From contig WFMF01000184.1 of the NCBI GenBank assembly GCA_011033025.1, forward strand, positions 248,001 through 312,000: a stretch of DNA of 64,000 bases, given 5' to 3'. A program made the translations under genes and the position numbers. Shown here one piece after another: positions 1 through 11,229 of this stretch. The notes beneath the pieces are model-generated. The model saw only the letters and a list, made by a program, of their open reading frames with translations. It made no database searches and was not told the DNA's origin. Source of the stretch: Beroe forskalii (Eukaryota > Ctenophora > Nuda > Beroida > Beroidae). How positions within the stretch are numbered: the first letter of the stretch is position 1; each line of letters opens with the position of its first letter.

Positions 1-114
1 AAAATAAAGCTCCGGCAAAACGAGGCAAGGGGCACAATCATTTTTCAATTTTCATGGTTCATCATATTCAAAGCATGGTCCCAATCCTCATTGTTGATCT
101 AACTATAGACTTAC

Positions 115-2372
115 ATGGGCAATGACTGCCTCAGTTGTACTCTTGATCTGCTGCTTAACAACTTCATCATTGTCAGTGTCCTTAATGTCTTCTTCCACTG
201 CTGAGATCAGCTTTTTCAGAGGACCCAGTTTTGCTCTCCCACGCTCAATCTGTAATATTTAATTTAAACTGAGTTATATTTATATCTACATACATCTCTA
301 AAGTTAATAGCTTTAGAGATGTTAAGTGTGGATTTAATTTTATTCATTTTAATAAAACTCATTTTGATACCAATGCAGCTCCATTATTGTAACATACAAC
401 GATGATAATTTAGGCAGTAGATTTAAACCTAGAGAACTATGCCAAATCTCCTCTTGAAGTTTCCTCCTCTTAGCAGCAACACACTCCTGAAGGAAACCGT
501 AGGTGTGGACTTTGTGGTCGATGAGAGTACAGTCCCTGGGGTTAAGATATCAGGAATGAGAATACTGGAACGATATAATGTAAGGAAATATAACTACATA
601 GTATTGTATCTGCTGCATTAATTGTTCATAGGTATCTACTACTAAAAGGGGCCAGGGGATAGATCTGCAAGAGCCTGGTTAATGCTTTGCTGTAGGTTTC
701 AATTCTTAAAGTAGAAAAACGCAGTAAAACAAGAATCTGACTCTAAAACACACATTTTCAGCTCACCTACAAATGAGTTCATCACAAGTCTCGCAGTACA
801 AGTTGAGATCATTGTCCTTGTGTTCACTGCAATGCTCCACCTTGTTGTACACCAACCCCACATTCTCCTGAACCTCATCACGTGTTAGGAGCTTGTGGTT
901 GCTGACTGCTTTGATGTTCAGGTGAACCTTCTTACACTTCTCACAGAAATCAGTCTGACACTCAACACACCTGACAATAGAATAAGATATTGGAGTCTTG
1001 CAATGATTATACACACAGGTTTCAGAAAATAATGTTCCAATTTTAAGCATGTAGACAGATTATGAAACAAAACACATTCTTAATTCTGGATTATTTACTC
1101 CACACACCAGAACAAAGCAGGTTCTTCACAAGTGCTACAATTCTTAGTTTCCTTTTCTGTACTCTCACCAGCCTCAACCAACTTTACAAATTTATCTAGG
1201 ATGTCATTGGTAGGGAGCAGGTCAACTGTTGGCAGGGATAGCTTGATCTGTCTCAGACATATGGGACAGCTTACTCTGTTATCTTCATTGATCTGGAAAT
1301 GTCAGGAATGAATGATATTATGATCATAATCATTTTGGAACTAAAATAACTAACTGATACTTCATAATCAAATCCCAAGTATAATGAAAGGAAATACATG
1401 TGCTCATATTATTGGTAACCATATGTTGTATAATAAATTCATGAGTCCAGTCTTCATTATCAAGAGTGTAAATTAATGTAAGACACAAAGACTTACTCTC
1501 TTCTGAATGCATGAACTGCAAAATGAGTGGAGACATGTGAGCATTCGTGGATGCTGAAATCTTTCACTACAAAGAGGACAATCAAGAGATTTGACACTTT
1601 TCACAGCTTCCATTGCTAGCTGTTTATTCACTTCCATCACATTTTCTTCCTCAATTTCCATACCATCTGAAAAAAGTGATGGCATGGAAAACTATAATAA
1701 TTATTGACCGGTACATTATACCATAACTATACAAAAAATTTCTAGAACTAGTGAATATATTTACCATCAGTGAATATATTTACCATCAGAATTTTCTTCG
1801 ATTGATTCATTTTCCTTGTTCTTTTCAGGATAAACTTCTCTGATATCTGCAAGCTGCTTCTCTATTGATATCACTCGTGGAAAATGACTGGCACTTCTTT
1901 GTATTTCAATCTTCTTGCCTCTGAAAGAGATAAATTCAAAAATTAAATGGTATTTTATATGTAAGTTGCCATCATACAACCAAGCCAATGACAATCTTGC
2001 TTATAATCATATCATTTAAACAGTGCTAACAATAGATAGGAAATCACCATGGCAACTCTCAACAGTGAAGCATTACCTTGTTTCACTGAGAGGCTTGAGT
2101 TCAGGAAGAGGTATTCGAACTGGCTCAGGCTTATGAGAAACTTCAAGAGATTTTGGCTCACTATCAAGTATTCCACCTAGGAGTGCTCCCACACCACGAG
2201 TGTATAGTTTGTGATTATGATTGTTTTCTTCTTCAGTTATTGACTTCTCAGGGGAGCTTTCTGGAGAAACTACAACTGGAGCAACTGGAACAGCCACTAG
2301 AGCTTTAGGTTTCTCAGGAGTTGAATTGATAGTGGGATGTTCACCTTCCTCTAATTCACTGCTTTGAGACAT
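115..2372 (-). CDS. TRIM-family E3 ubiquitin ligase (RING, two B-boxes), 5' part
   Basis: Seen: exons on the minus strand at about 2372-2077, 1920-1784, 1666-1497, 1292-1106, 970-767, 535-429 and 249-115. The Met start MSQSSELEEGEH leads into an acidic, Pro/Ser-rich region of about 145 residues. Then comes a RING finger: CPLC and the C-x-H-x2-C-x2-C core (CLHSFCSSC) in exon 3, closed by CPIC in exon 4. A first B-box spans exons 4-5 (CSTC, CVEC, FCEKC, H). A second B-box spans exons 5-6 (CSEH, YCETC, C, DHKVH). Exons 6-7 are Lys/Glu-rich and probably start the coiled coil. The last visible donor (gtaagt at 114) shows the gene continues past the left edge, so any NHL, SPRY or filamin domain is unseen. 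Family knowledge: TRIM proteins are RING-type ubiquitin ligases. Phases agree across exons 1-6; the exon 6/7 junction does not close in phase with the borders given, so that border is uncertain. Confidence 0.85.
1751..1788 (-). repeat. Tandem duplication of the TRIM exon 2 splice donor (2 x 19 bp)
   Basis: Two perfect 19-bp copies lie side by side. Read on the coding strand, each is TGATG plus GTAAATATATTCAC: the last five exon bases followed by the first 14 intron bases. The upstream donor is the one used in the gene model; using the second would add 19 bases and shift frame. Confidence 0.9.
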
Positions 2373-3079
2373 ACCTAAGGTCTACTTCCCCCTGCTGGTG
2401 CTGGACCTGAATACAACTCATTATGCAAGTTATAGCCTTCAAAGCATTAATTTAATTTGAAGTTTAAAACTCTGCAACAAATATGAGTTTGAAAACAGAA
2501 TATATAATAAAATGTCAGTTTATTAAATCAGATTCTTTTCATTAAAATTTATTCCTTCATTTTGTTGCAGTGATTCAAGAACAACATCAAAACAATCAGC
2601 CAAATGTACAAAATTAACCAACACAAATAAGCATGGGATGGATTTCATCACTTTCAATTCAGTACTTTCAATTCAGTACTTCAATTCAGTACTTCAATTC
2701 AGTACTTCACTGCAAAGATGGCATTCAAACACAACAATTACGTGATCAATCTGTCAAATTACATTCCTGATTGAGCCAAAAAAATTATATGGTGTACCCT
2801 TTCACCATACTATCATAACTCAGAATGTTGTGTCACACTTTGTGGAGCTCCTGAAGAACAAGCGATAATTTTCTCGAAACTGACAGTTAAACAGTGGTGT
2901 AAAGTGTGTATGTTTCACTGAAATGATCAATCACTTCAAACGTATTTTAAAATATGGGTGAGTTTTGGAGAATACTATTTTGCCAATTTTCAAACGCAAT
3001 GATGTTTTTCTTAGGTCTTCAAAGCCTGGCACGTGCGTGCATTTGTCGTGCGATGTACAGCCCGGTGACGCCAGCAGCG

Positions 3080-3325
3080 AAGAGGCTGACGTCAGCTCGT
3101 AGGATGTTACCCTACCCTCGCGCGCGGCGCAACGTTCCACATTTGGACGTCACTTTGCAACCTCGCCATCCAGTCAGAAGAAATAGACGGGGCAACGTCC
3201 GTCGAGACGTCAGCTAGGCGTCATCGATTCCTCGATGAGAATCGGCGGCGCGCGCCCGGCGCTGATTCTCGAGAGGGTCTGTCAACGTCAGACAAGCGTG
3301 CATAAGCAACTATTATTATTGTCTG
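3080..3325. promoter_or_regulatory. Cluster of CRE-like TGACGTCA motifs
   Basis: The segment contains a full palindromic TGACGTCA near 3088 and four or so near matches (GACGTCA, ACGTCAG, TGACGTC) within about 240 bases. Known: CREB/ATF bZIP factors bind TGACGTCA. It lies between two divergent genes, so a promoter role is plausible but is inferred. The surrounding bases are GC-rich and partly repeated at 3500-3580, so chance or repeat origin remains possible. Confidence 0.35.
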
Positions 3326-3386
3326 ACGTCGTCGGACCCATTATTTCAAATTCTTAATTTAAAATTTATTTACGTCATATCAACTT

Positions 3387-3771
3387 TCCTAAGCCCGCGT
3401 AGGTTACTCCATGTTACGGATTTTTTATTTTGCGCGCCGCGCCTCCAGGAAAAGGGCGCGCGAGCGCGAACAAACAGGGACACGTAACAGGTGGTAAATT
3501 ATTTGTCGTACGATATATGACCCGCTGACGCCAGCCGCTGAGAATCGCAGAGCCGGCGCTGATTCTCGAGAAGGTCTGTATTAATATGTAATCAGCCACC
3601 AAAGTCCCATCCCCCTCGATAATCAATCATAATTTCGAAAAATCTTCCTTCCCCTATACAATTACATAACTTGCTAAACACGTATATCCCTGTCTGCGTT
3701 GCGCGGCGCGCTTCCCCAGCACAGGGAAGCGCGGCGCGCGTACGCACACCTATGCGGGCTTAGGAATTACA
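3387..3771. mobile_element. Small GC-rich inverted-repeat element with internal hairpin
   Basis: The ends form a near-perfect inverted repeat: TTCCTAAGCCCGCGTAGGT at the left and the reverse complement with one mismatch at the right (ending GGGCTTAGGAA). The right half, 3673-3771, begins GCTAAACACGTATATCCCTG and folds into a strong GC hairpin around GCGCGGCGCGCTTCCC. The same half-unit recurs at 28992-29053 (hairpin deleted) and, inverted, at about 29318-29388. No clear target-site duplication was seen. Confidence 0.55.
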
Positions 3772-4173
3772 TAACATGTGAACAATCCCTAAAGAATATA
3801 AGTATTTGTGAGTTATTGATCACATTTCTTCACTAAGGTTGCGATTTTCAACAAATCAGTCAATTGTATGAAGCTGATTGGCTAATGGTTATCAAATTCC
3901 ATTCAATCAACCAATGTGTAAACAATGTACCCTAGGCCAAGATTCAATTCTTCATAATTTTAAGGAAAGGAGGGCCATTAAACCATAATCTCAAATATTC
4001 ATATTGTGATTGTTAGTTGTTGAAGTGGTCTTCAATCCTATCTACATTTGTGTCATTAGGTTGGAATGTTGCCAAAATTGGAATTGGTGCTTTTAAATCT
4101 CTTGTTTCATCATTTGAAGCTCGTTTTTGATTCTAAATGATATGAGAATTAAACAACACTTCTTGAATTACAG

Positions 4174-4255
4174 ATTTTTCTTGCTGAGGATGTTATTGAT
4201 TGGTTGAAGTACAGAGACTATGAGCCAGAGCACATCTCCTTATATACATTGTCAG
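4174..4255 (+). CDS. Candidate exon upstream of TFDP, gene assignment uncertain
   Basis: An open segment lies between a good acceptor (tgaattacag) and a canonical donor (gtgagt). It reads IFLAEDVIDWLKYRDYEPEH and a few more residues. Its codon use looks coding. Its end phase (1) does not fit the next recognised exon at 4638, so an unseen exon would be needed between them, or it belongs to another transcript. I do not recognise the sequence. Confidence 0.4.
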
Positions 4256-4637
4256 GTGAGTCAAATGTCAATTGTGTAAGTCCATGTTTTCATCAACAAT
4301 AGAAGTATGTGTTACTCCTACATGAAGAGACCCTGTGATATTACATTTATGCTAATGTGTACTACTGTTTGACTTATGAATAAATTCTAGGAATCTTCGG
4401 ATGTTCATTGAGTCTGGGACATTGATTATACCTAGATGAATTTGAATTTAATTTGAATATCATTTTACAGCACAATTACAATATATTCCCATACACCTTT
4501 GGATTATCCCTAACCCTGAACTTGGACCATGTTCAGTTGCTTATCAATGGATTAATTATCTTCTTTGTAGTACAAATACAGTATTCTTCGTGACAGCCAA
4601 CTACAAATTAATCAATTAACCAATATGCCATGCTCAG

Positions 4638-7600
4638 CAGGTTCCAGCACAACCAGGAATGAGTACTCGTCCACAGCAGCAAGTTCAACAGCAGCAGCAT
4701 CAACTTCAACAACCCATTCAACCTCAAGTTACTCAGCAAGCAGTCCACCAAGGAAATGAGAGTGGACAATATTCTGTGGTACAATCTCCAGCTGTATCTA
4801 CCCCTCAACAAGTATTTACTTCTTCAAAAGGTCCAATGAGGGTGTGCTTAAAGAGACCTGGTAAGATTTCTTGAAATAGACTAGAATAAAATATGATACT
4901 TATAATAACTTTGAATCTTGGTCATTGACATTGCCAAGTATGGATCTTTTATGGAATTCTCATCAATTGTAGTATCAAGTGAGCCATATTCCAAAATAAA
5001 CTTCAGATGGCAGCATGGTTGAGCAAACACACCTCCGAGTATCTCAAAGTAAAGATGGAAAATTTGTCATCAATTCTAATCAAAATCAGGTAGTTAATGC
5101 AGTGTGGGTAGCAATTGGCTACCAAAGGGAATGTCACTTTTATTCAATATTGAAATCATGCATCCTATCACCAATGATATCTGTAATAAATCATTCAACC
5201 ATTCACTGACCTATGTCACTGATATCTTGGATGCTATGATGTACAGCCACAATCCACATGTACAGTGTTTATAATGTACATGTAGTTAGATAGAACCTTA
5301 TCATTAACAAGGAAGAGCCATTTTGCTTATATCTACCAGGGTGAATAATATCCTTATGTATTCAGGCAGGTCAGTGGGTGCAGAGCAATGGGGCACCTAT
5401 CAGAGCTATCCTAATCGACAACAAACAAGGAGGCACTCCCCTCCAACTGCCCCCTGGATCCCGTATTGTATCCCCATCCTCATCCACCCCACACATGATG
5501 GGGAGTGGTCCGGCCAGGGTCTCCCCGACTGTGGGTAGAGTAGGAGCTGCAGCTTACCAGATGAGACAGAATGCTGCTTCACCCAGTGGGATACAGAAGA
5601 TCGCTCCTAAGTTCAGCAGAAGCCAGATTAGCAATGCTAAGTGAGATGAGTTGCTTTCTCCTGTGAACAGTATTGAAATTTTGAATTCATTTAATCATTT
5701 CTCTGAGTTATTTAGGGGGTGGTTGTCACTCTCCGTTTTTTCCAGAAATCGAAAAGTGAAAACAAACAGGGCTTTATCAGATTATTAAACAGACATGTCT
5801 GTTAGTCGAATTTGTCCACTTTGTCTGCATTTCAAAAAGTACCTACAAGAACAAACCTGAGTTGTCCGCTTTTTTCACATACAAACGTATATTGTGGTCC
5901 AATGTTTTGTTCTTTTGTCTAGCAATGATTCAATGCCTTATTAAACTTTTAGAGTTTTAGGGTTCATTTTGGTGTCATTGTGCTATTGTGAACCTATTCT
6001 ATCTCAGAGACCAGCAGCCAATCCGTCAACCCCCACACACCGACAGCAAAACACCTGCCCTGAAAACCGAATACGACCACCAGACAATCAACAATCCTCC
6101 ATCTAGTGGGCCTGTCAGCATCTCCACCTCCATGCCGTCCGTTCAACTTGTAACTGACGGTATCCCTTCTGTCCACCCTGTTATCAACCCTCCCAATTCT
6201 GCAGTCCGGCCTAACCCTCCTCCTCCACGAGCGCTGATGACGTCATCAAACCATCCTGCTCAGTATCAGGACCACCACCAGCAACAACAGCAGCAGCAGT
6301 ACATTGGGGTGAGGCAGGAGTTCACAAGTCAGCATCAACCTCCCGTGCTTCAAGCTGCAAGTATGTTATCTCCCAGGTTGCAGTTTTAGATGTTATCATA
6401 AATGGATATATTGCATGCTTTTTGAAATACGAATTAACAAATGTAACCTGTCAAATTAATTATCCGCCAGTACTCATTTGACACAATTAATTCCAAATTT
6501 CAAAAGGTTGTCCATTTAATTTCAATCCCTCGAATCAGCAGGTATCCACGAAACGGACTACACCTCAACTCTCGTGGAACCCAACAACAATCTCTCCGTA
6601 AAACGAATGATGTACCACACGAACAACAAGACAACCCCCAAGCAACCCCCAATGAACAACCCCCAGACCCGCTCAACTGCCCATGGTAACAGGGGTGTTG
6701 CTATGTCAACAGCAGCAGGGGGTACTACCCCAGCCAGATCAGCTAACAATGCAGCTACAGATCGATGGAACAACTCCGTTCTGAATGGTATATTAAACCT
6801 TGTTTAACAGTACTGAGTATGATGTTAGAAATTTCATAGTAAACCATCTAATTTGTTTCACAGTATGTAGGATGTCAGAAATTTCGTAGTTGACCTTCAA
6901 ATTTATACTAATCACACTGGATTGTAACGATGGAAACATATTCTTCGCAATATATTTCTCTTAATTTCCTGTTCTGATATAACTTCCCATTTTCAGGCAT
7001 CTCGACTATTCGCAATGGAGGGGTAGGTGTGAGTAGTGGCACCAGGAAACGAGCCTCTCCAGTGCAGTTTGATGTCAAACCCACCCCGCCAACTGACAGG
7101 AAATATTGGCTAATCATATTTGGCAAATATTTGGCCTGGATTGGCTTCCGTTTTTGCCAAGGATAATCCTGTTTCACCGAGGCATCGGTTAAAACCTGCC
7201 CTCATTGACTAAGATGGGGGGTTGGTATAAAAATTGGCTATTGGGGGTTTAATGTTTCGGGGTTTATGGGAGTTCTTTGGCATTGTCCCTCCACAAAAAG
7301 TGACTTTACACAGGAAACGGCCGCGGTGTAGCTCTGAACGAGGTGGGAAGGGGCTCCGTCACTTTTCCAGCAAAGTTTGTGAGAAGGTGAAAAGCAAGGG
7401 GGTGACAACATACCTGGAGGTTTCAGAGGAACTGGTGGAAGAGTTCTCACAGCAGAGTGCTATGACTGGTGTCAATGTGAGTTGGTGTCAACGTGAGTTG
7501 GTGTCAATATGGTTGGTGTCAACGTGAGTTGGTGTCAATATGGTTGGTGTTAACGTGAGTTGGTGTCATTATGGTTGGTGTCAATATGGTTGGTGTCAAT

Positions 7601-8578
7601 ATGAGTTGGTGTCAATGTGAGTTGGTGTCAATGTGGACTGGTGTCAATGTGAGTTGGTGTCAACGTGAGTTGGTGTCAATGTGAGTTGGTGTCAATATGA
7701 GTTGGTGTCAATGTGAGTTGCGTCAACGAGTTGTGTCATTGTGAGTTGCGTCAATGTGACGGTGTCATTGTGAGTTGCGTCAACGTGAGTTGTGTCAATA
7801 TGGTTGGCGTCAATGAGAGTTGATTTCGATGTGAGTTGGTGTAAACTTGAGTGGAGAGTGGTATCAATGTGAGTTGGTGTCTATGAGTTGGTGTCAACGT
7901 GAGTTGGTGTCAATAAATACATCCAAATTTATTTTCCACCATCCAAGCCTCAAACTCCTCCCCAGGGCTGCACCCCCATCTCCTTCCATCGCTCAATCAT
8001 TCGACGTTAAGAACATCCGGCGCCGAGTGTACGACGCACTTAACGTCCTGTGTGCTATGAACATCATCAGTAAGGATAAGAAGGAGATCCGGTGGATTGG
8101 CCTGCCTACCAACTCACTTCAGGAGTGCAGACAGCCTGAGGTGAGGACCTGTAACTAAGGTATGTAGACAACGAGATATATTCATTGGGAATGAAAGTTG
8201 GGTATTTTACGGAAAAATTCCATGACCATATTTTCGAGTGGGCGCGAATCGCGCCACATAAAATCTCAATATGACGTCATCATAATACGTTAACATGGAT
8301 ATCTCGTGATATTTCAAAATCCCCACATTTCGTACCCAAAATTTCCTGTTTTAAATACCATCCATAGAGTCAACTTAAAATATGATGTTTGCTCTACGTA
8401 CTTTACGTAATGTGGTTTTCCTCTCAGAAGTACAAGGCCGAGCTGCAGCAGCGTATCAAGGAGAAAAGAAGCGAGCTCAGGAGTTTATGTTACAGTTAGT
8501 AGCCTACAAGACCCTCATAGAAAGGAATAGGAAGATGGAGGAGAGAATGGGGGTCACCCCGAAAACGCCAGGATTCAG
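4638..8578 (+). CDS. TFDP: Transcription factor Dp (TFDP), E2F dimerisation partner, incomplete
   Basis: Seen: exons at about 4638-4860, 5007-5089, 5366-5640, 6008-6360, 6539-6787, 6997-7099, 7314-7476 (or -7523), 7966-8140 and 8428-8578. The first six encode a long Gln/Pro/Ser-rich N-terminal region and join in phase. The next two encode the winged-helix DNA-binding domain, with [20 protein letters not shown] and [33 protein letters not shown]. The last exon starts the coiled-coil dimerisation region ([17 protein letters not shown], then LIERNR). Known: DP proteins pair with E2F to bind cell-cycle promoters; RRRVYD is the family signature. Breaks: a one-base loss near 8478 shifts frame inside the last exon, and the donor at 7100 reads GA rather than GT. 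The C-terminal DP domain is missing, replaced downstream by poor sequence. The extra-long N-terminus is unusual and part could be another gene. Confidence 0.88.
7466..7915. repeat. 16-bp minisatellite built from the TFDP exon/intron junction
   Basis: About 25-28 units of a 15-16-bp motif, GTGAGTTGGTGTCAAT and close variants, fill the intron. The first unit overlaps the exon: the last ten exon bases (TGGTGTCAAT) plus GTGAGT are exactly one unit. Many units therefore carry a good donor consensus (AAT or AAC followed by GTGAGT). Units degrade towards the 3' side (AATATGG, TGCGTCAA). Confidence 0.95.
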
Positions 8579-8619
8579 GTGCTAAGGGTACAACTGTAAG
8601 GGTACGACTGTAACCCCTG

Positions 8620-9480
8620 TGAGAACGTTTTTCGGTAGTTTATAGTCATAGTCTATAGAAAAGACAAAAACAACGTTCCAAAATCCAAGTTGGGAAACCT
8701 TTTGGGCCCTTTCATCCCGAGTTGGGTACAAAGTTCAACTGGTCCTCCCCGAAAGGTAATTCCAAAAAAAAAAAACTTGAAAAAAAAGTAATTTCCCCAA
8801 CGGGTTTGGGAGGGTTTTTTTAAAATTTAGTAATTAAAACACTTTTTTTGAAAAAATTTTTTCAAAAAAAAAAAAAACCCTTGGGGCCTTTTTTTGGGTT
8901 TAAAAAAAAAAATTTTTTTGGAAAAATTTTAAAAAACAATTTTTTTTTTTAAATTTTTATTTTCCCCCCCAAAAACGACAATTACCTATAAATTTAAACC
9001 CCGGTAGTTGTTAAAATTTTTTAATTTTATCCCAAAAAACAAAATCAAAAAGCACAAAATTAAAAAATTGTTAAAAATTCTTAATTTTACCTTGCTTTAA
9101 ATTTTTTTTCAATTTAGTGCGGAAACCCGGCACTAAAAATCCCCGGTTTTTAAATTCTAAGGTAGTTTATGTTTTGCTGCGGGGCAGGTGCCATTTGCAG
9201 TTTGCAGAATCTTTCTTTTTTATGTGTTCCAAGGCATGAAAACTCTCCGTAAACCGTTAGTGGGGGGGTTTGAAATTAGCAATTTCCCCGGAAAAATTTT
9301 CCCCTAGGGAAAAAAATTTTTGGGCGGACATGATGTAACAAATCAATCTAAACATGAACAGCGGCAAACTGTGGGCCAACCCCTTTTTTTGGGTCGTACC
9401 CTTACCGGTCCCTTTAAACCAACGGTACCTTATGAACAACGGCAAAACCGGGCCTTTTAACAACATTATGCCACCCACGG
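8620..9480. other. Probable low-quality or misassembled sequence
   Basis: The stretch is dominated by stepped homopolymers (runs of a, t, c and g, doubled letters such as ggggccc, ttttgggccc). This is typical of an untrimmed Sanger-like read tail rather than genomic DNA. It starts right after the last TFDP exon, where the dimerisation and DP-domain exons should be, and precedes a receptor gene with several frameshifts. I see no gene in it. Confidence 0.6.
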
Positions 9481-9534
9481 GACCCTCTTAACAACAGTAT
9501 CTCATGCTTGACAGTACCTTATTAGCGAATGTAC

Positions 9535-9765
9535 CCCACTTATGACGGGTCTATAAGCATGGTTCGTTATTAACAACAGTTCGTTATTAACATGATTCGT
9601 TATTAACAACAGTTCGTTATTAACAACAGTTCGTTATTAGCAACAGTTCGTTATTAACAACAGTTTGTTATTAGCAACAGTTCGTTATTAACAACAGTTC
9701 GTTATTAACAACAGTTCGTTATTAACAACGGTTCGTTATTAGCAACAGTTCGTTTTGTCGCAAAT
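9535..9765. repeat. 17-bp tandem repeat
   Basis: About ten to twelve copies of AGTTCGTTATTAACAAC, some with AGCAAC in place of AACAAC. Isolated relatives of the unit recur at about 11490-11540, downstream of the broken receptor, so the repeat flanks that receptor on both sides. Confidence 0.9.
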
Positions 9766-10114
9766 TGGAGAAAATATCGCCCCTCTCCAAGATAGGAGAA
9801 CCTTATGACCGAATTCAAGAGTTTCTCGATTAGTCTTAAGGAAAAGTTTTTCCTTGCCTCCGTTCGTGTGGAGCCGCAGTACATTTAAAGTGGCTGATTC
9901 CAGTGGTGGAATGGAACAAAGAGCGCCGTGCAAACAACGGTGCATTCCATGGAATGAATGCTGCTACTCAAATCACAAGTTTATACGGAACTCACAGCGC
10001 GTGACAAAATGAATATCTCTAACATTCAAATGAGCGTGGTTCCTCATTTCAGTACTTCATTTCTTACTAGCGCTACGCCTGTATGCCTCGTTAAACCTCA
10101 TAAACAGGCCCATA

Positions 10115-11010
10115 ATGAACGTCTCCTTCACCAACTACACTGAGTATGGCATCCACAAATCAGGCTGTCCACTACTGCCTTTGATCTCCTACAATATCTT
10201 TTTTACTCCATCCTTTCCTCCTTCTTGGGGGATTCCATACTTAGCTAAAACGCATCCATCCAAATACGATGCTTTCAAGCTCCACAAAGCCATTGTCTCA
10301 CCATCATGCAGCACAAGTGGCAGTGTGTGACCTTCTAACCTCATTCACCTTTGTTCTCTTCATTGTTATTCTGATCTCAGAAGGAATAATCTGGGATCCT
10401 TCCTGTGCAAGTGTGAGGGCTATTTTAATCTACTACACCTACCCGGCTAGCTTCTACTTTACAGCTGCCTTAACCACCATCAAGCTCCTCATAATCCAGT
10501 ACCCAGCCTATTCCGTCTCTGGACTAAATCCAAAGCTCATATCGTCTGTGGAATCATCTGGATCTGTTCCTTGATTGTTCCAATTCTCTTCTTTGTTATC
10601 GATGATGTTGACGTGCAATTTGATTACTTAAGCATGCAGCACTGTGTATATGGTTTTTTCGGCGGAAGCTTGGAGGGTCTGGCGACCAGTTATGGCTGGC
10701 TTATCATCAGTGACACCAACCATCGTTGTCATGGTAACCACTATATGGCTCATAGTGAAAGCTGTGATAGTATTAAATCGATCGGGTAACAAGATTAAAT
10801 GGCAAGGTCTGATGACAGTCATTGCAACAGCTGTGGTGTTTTGTCTGTCTGTACTGCCATTAGGGCTGTACTACATATTGAAGCCGTTCATCCAGGATCC
10901 AATGCTTCTTGCTCGCTTCAATACCGCAACCCATGCCATTGTTCGCATCAATGTCATGGCTAACTTCTATATATACAGCCTCACGGTGCAGAGTTTCAGG
11001 GAGTTCTGAG
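10115..11010 (+). pseudogene. Frameshifted rhodopsin-like 7TM receptor
   Basis: Receptor-like segments run in order but switch reading frame at least three or four times. There is an N-terminal MNVSFTNYTEY, then a TM1-like segment with GDS in place of the usual GN, then a TM2-like VAVCDLL. A TM4-like segment reads HIVCGIIWICSLIVPILFF, a TM5-like one VTPTIVVMVTTIWLIV, and a TM6-like one VIATAVVFCLSVLPLGLYYI. TM7 is followed by NFYIYSLTVQSFREF, an NPxxY-and-helix-8-like end. Frames change near 10250-10290, 10510 and 10640. A TGA at 11006-11008 ends the last frame. It is not a close relative of the receptors at 14886 and 26830. It may be a true pseudogene, but the neighbouring poor sequence means base errors could explain the shifts. 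Confidence 0.7.
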
Positions 11011-11229
11011 GCAAAGAGCTGCACACTTATTTGGGGGAGCAATCTGTGGGATAAGAGGAGGAGGAGGCAAGGAGGGTCCGGTGTGAGGGGAAAGAATACC
11101 ACTTCTATCCCAAAGGAGAGAACAACGTCCACAAGGGGGAAGAAAACCAAATCCACAACTGCAGGGGAGAACGAGCTGTGTCAACTGCCGGAGAACAGAG
11201 ATCTGAAACTCAAGTTTAAAGACTGAAGG

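Larger units (their letters stand above)
2390..4173. other. Intergenic region between the divergent TRIM and TFDP genes
   Basis: No convincing coding exon was found. It holds a short tandem repeat (unit like TTCAATTCAGTAC, about 2652-2708), a GC-rich segment at about 3030-3780 rich in CpG and in GCGCGC tracts, and AT-rich flanks. Because the TRIM gene starts at 2372 on the minus strand and TFDP exons begin near 4174 or 4638 on the plus strand, this is the likely place for both promoters. Part of the GC-rich segment is clearly repetitive, so it is not a simple CpG-island promoter. Confidence 0.5.

Noticed and set aside
9257-9478. Possible coding frame on the minus strand
   Set aside because: Lies in the stretch judged to be low-quality sequence; no domain and low-complexity base pattern.
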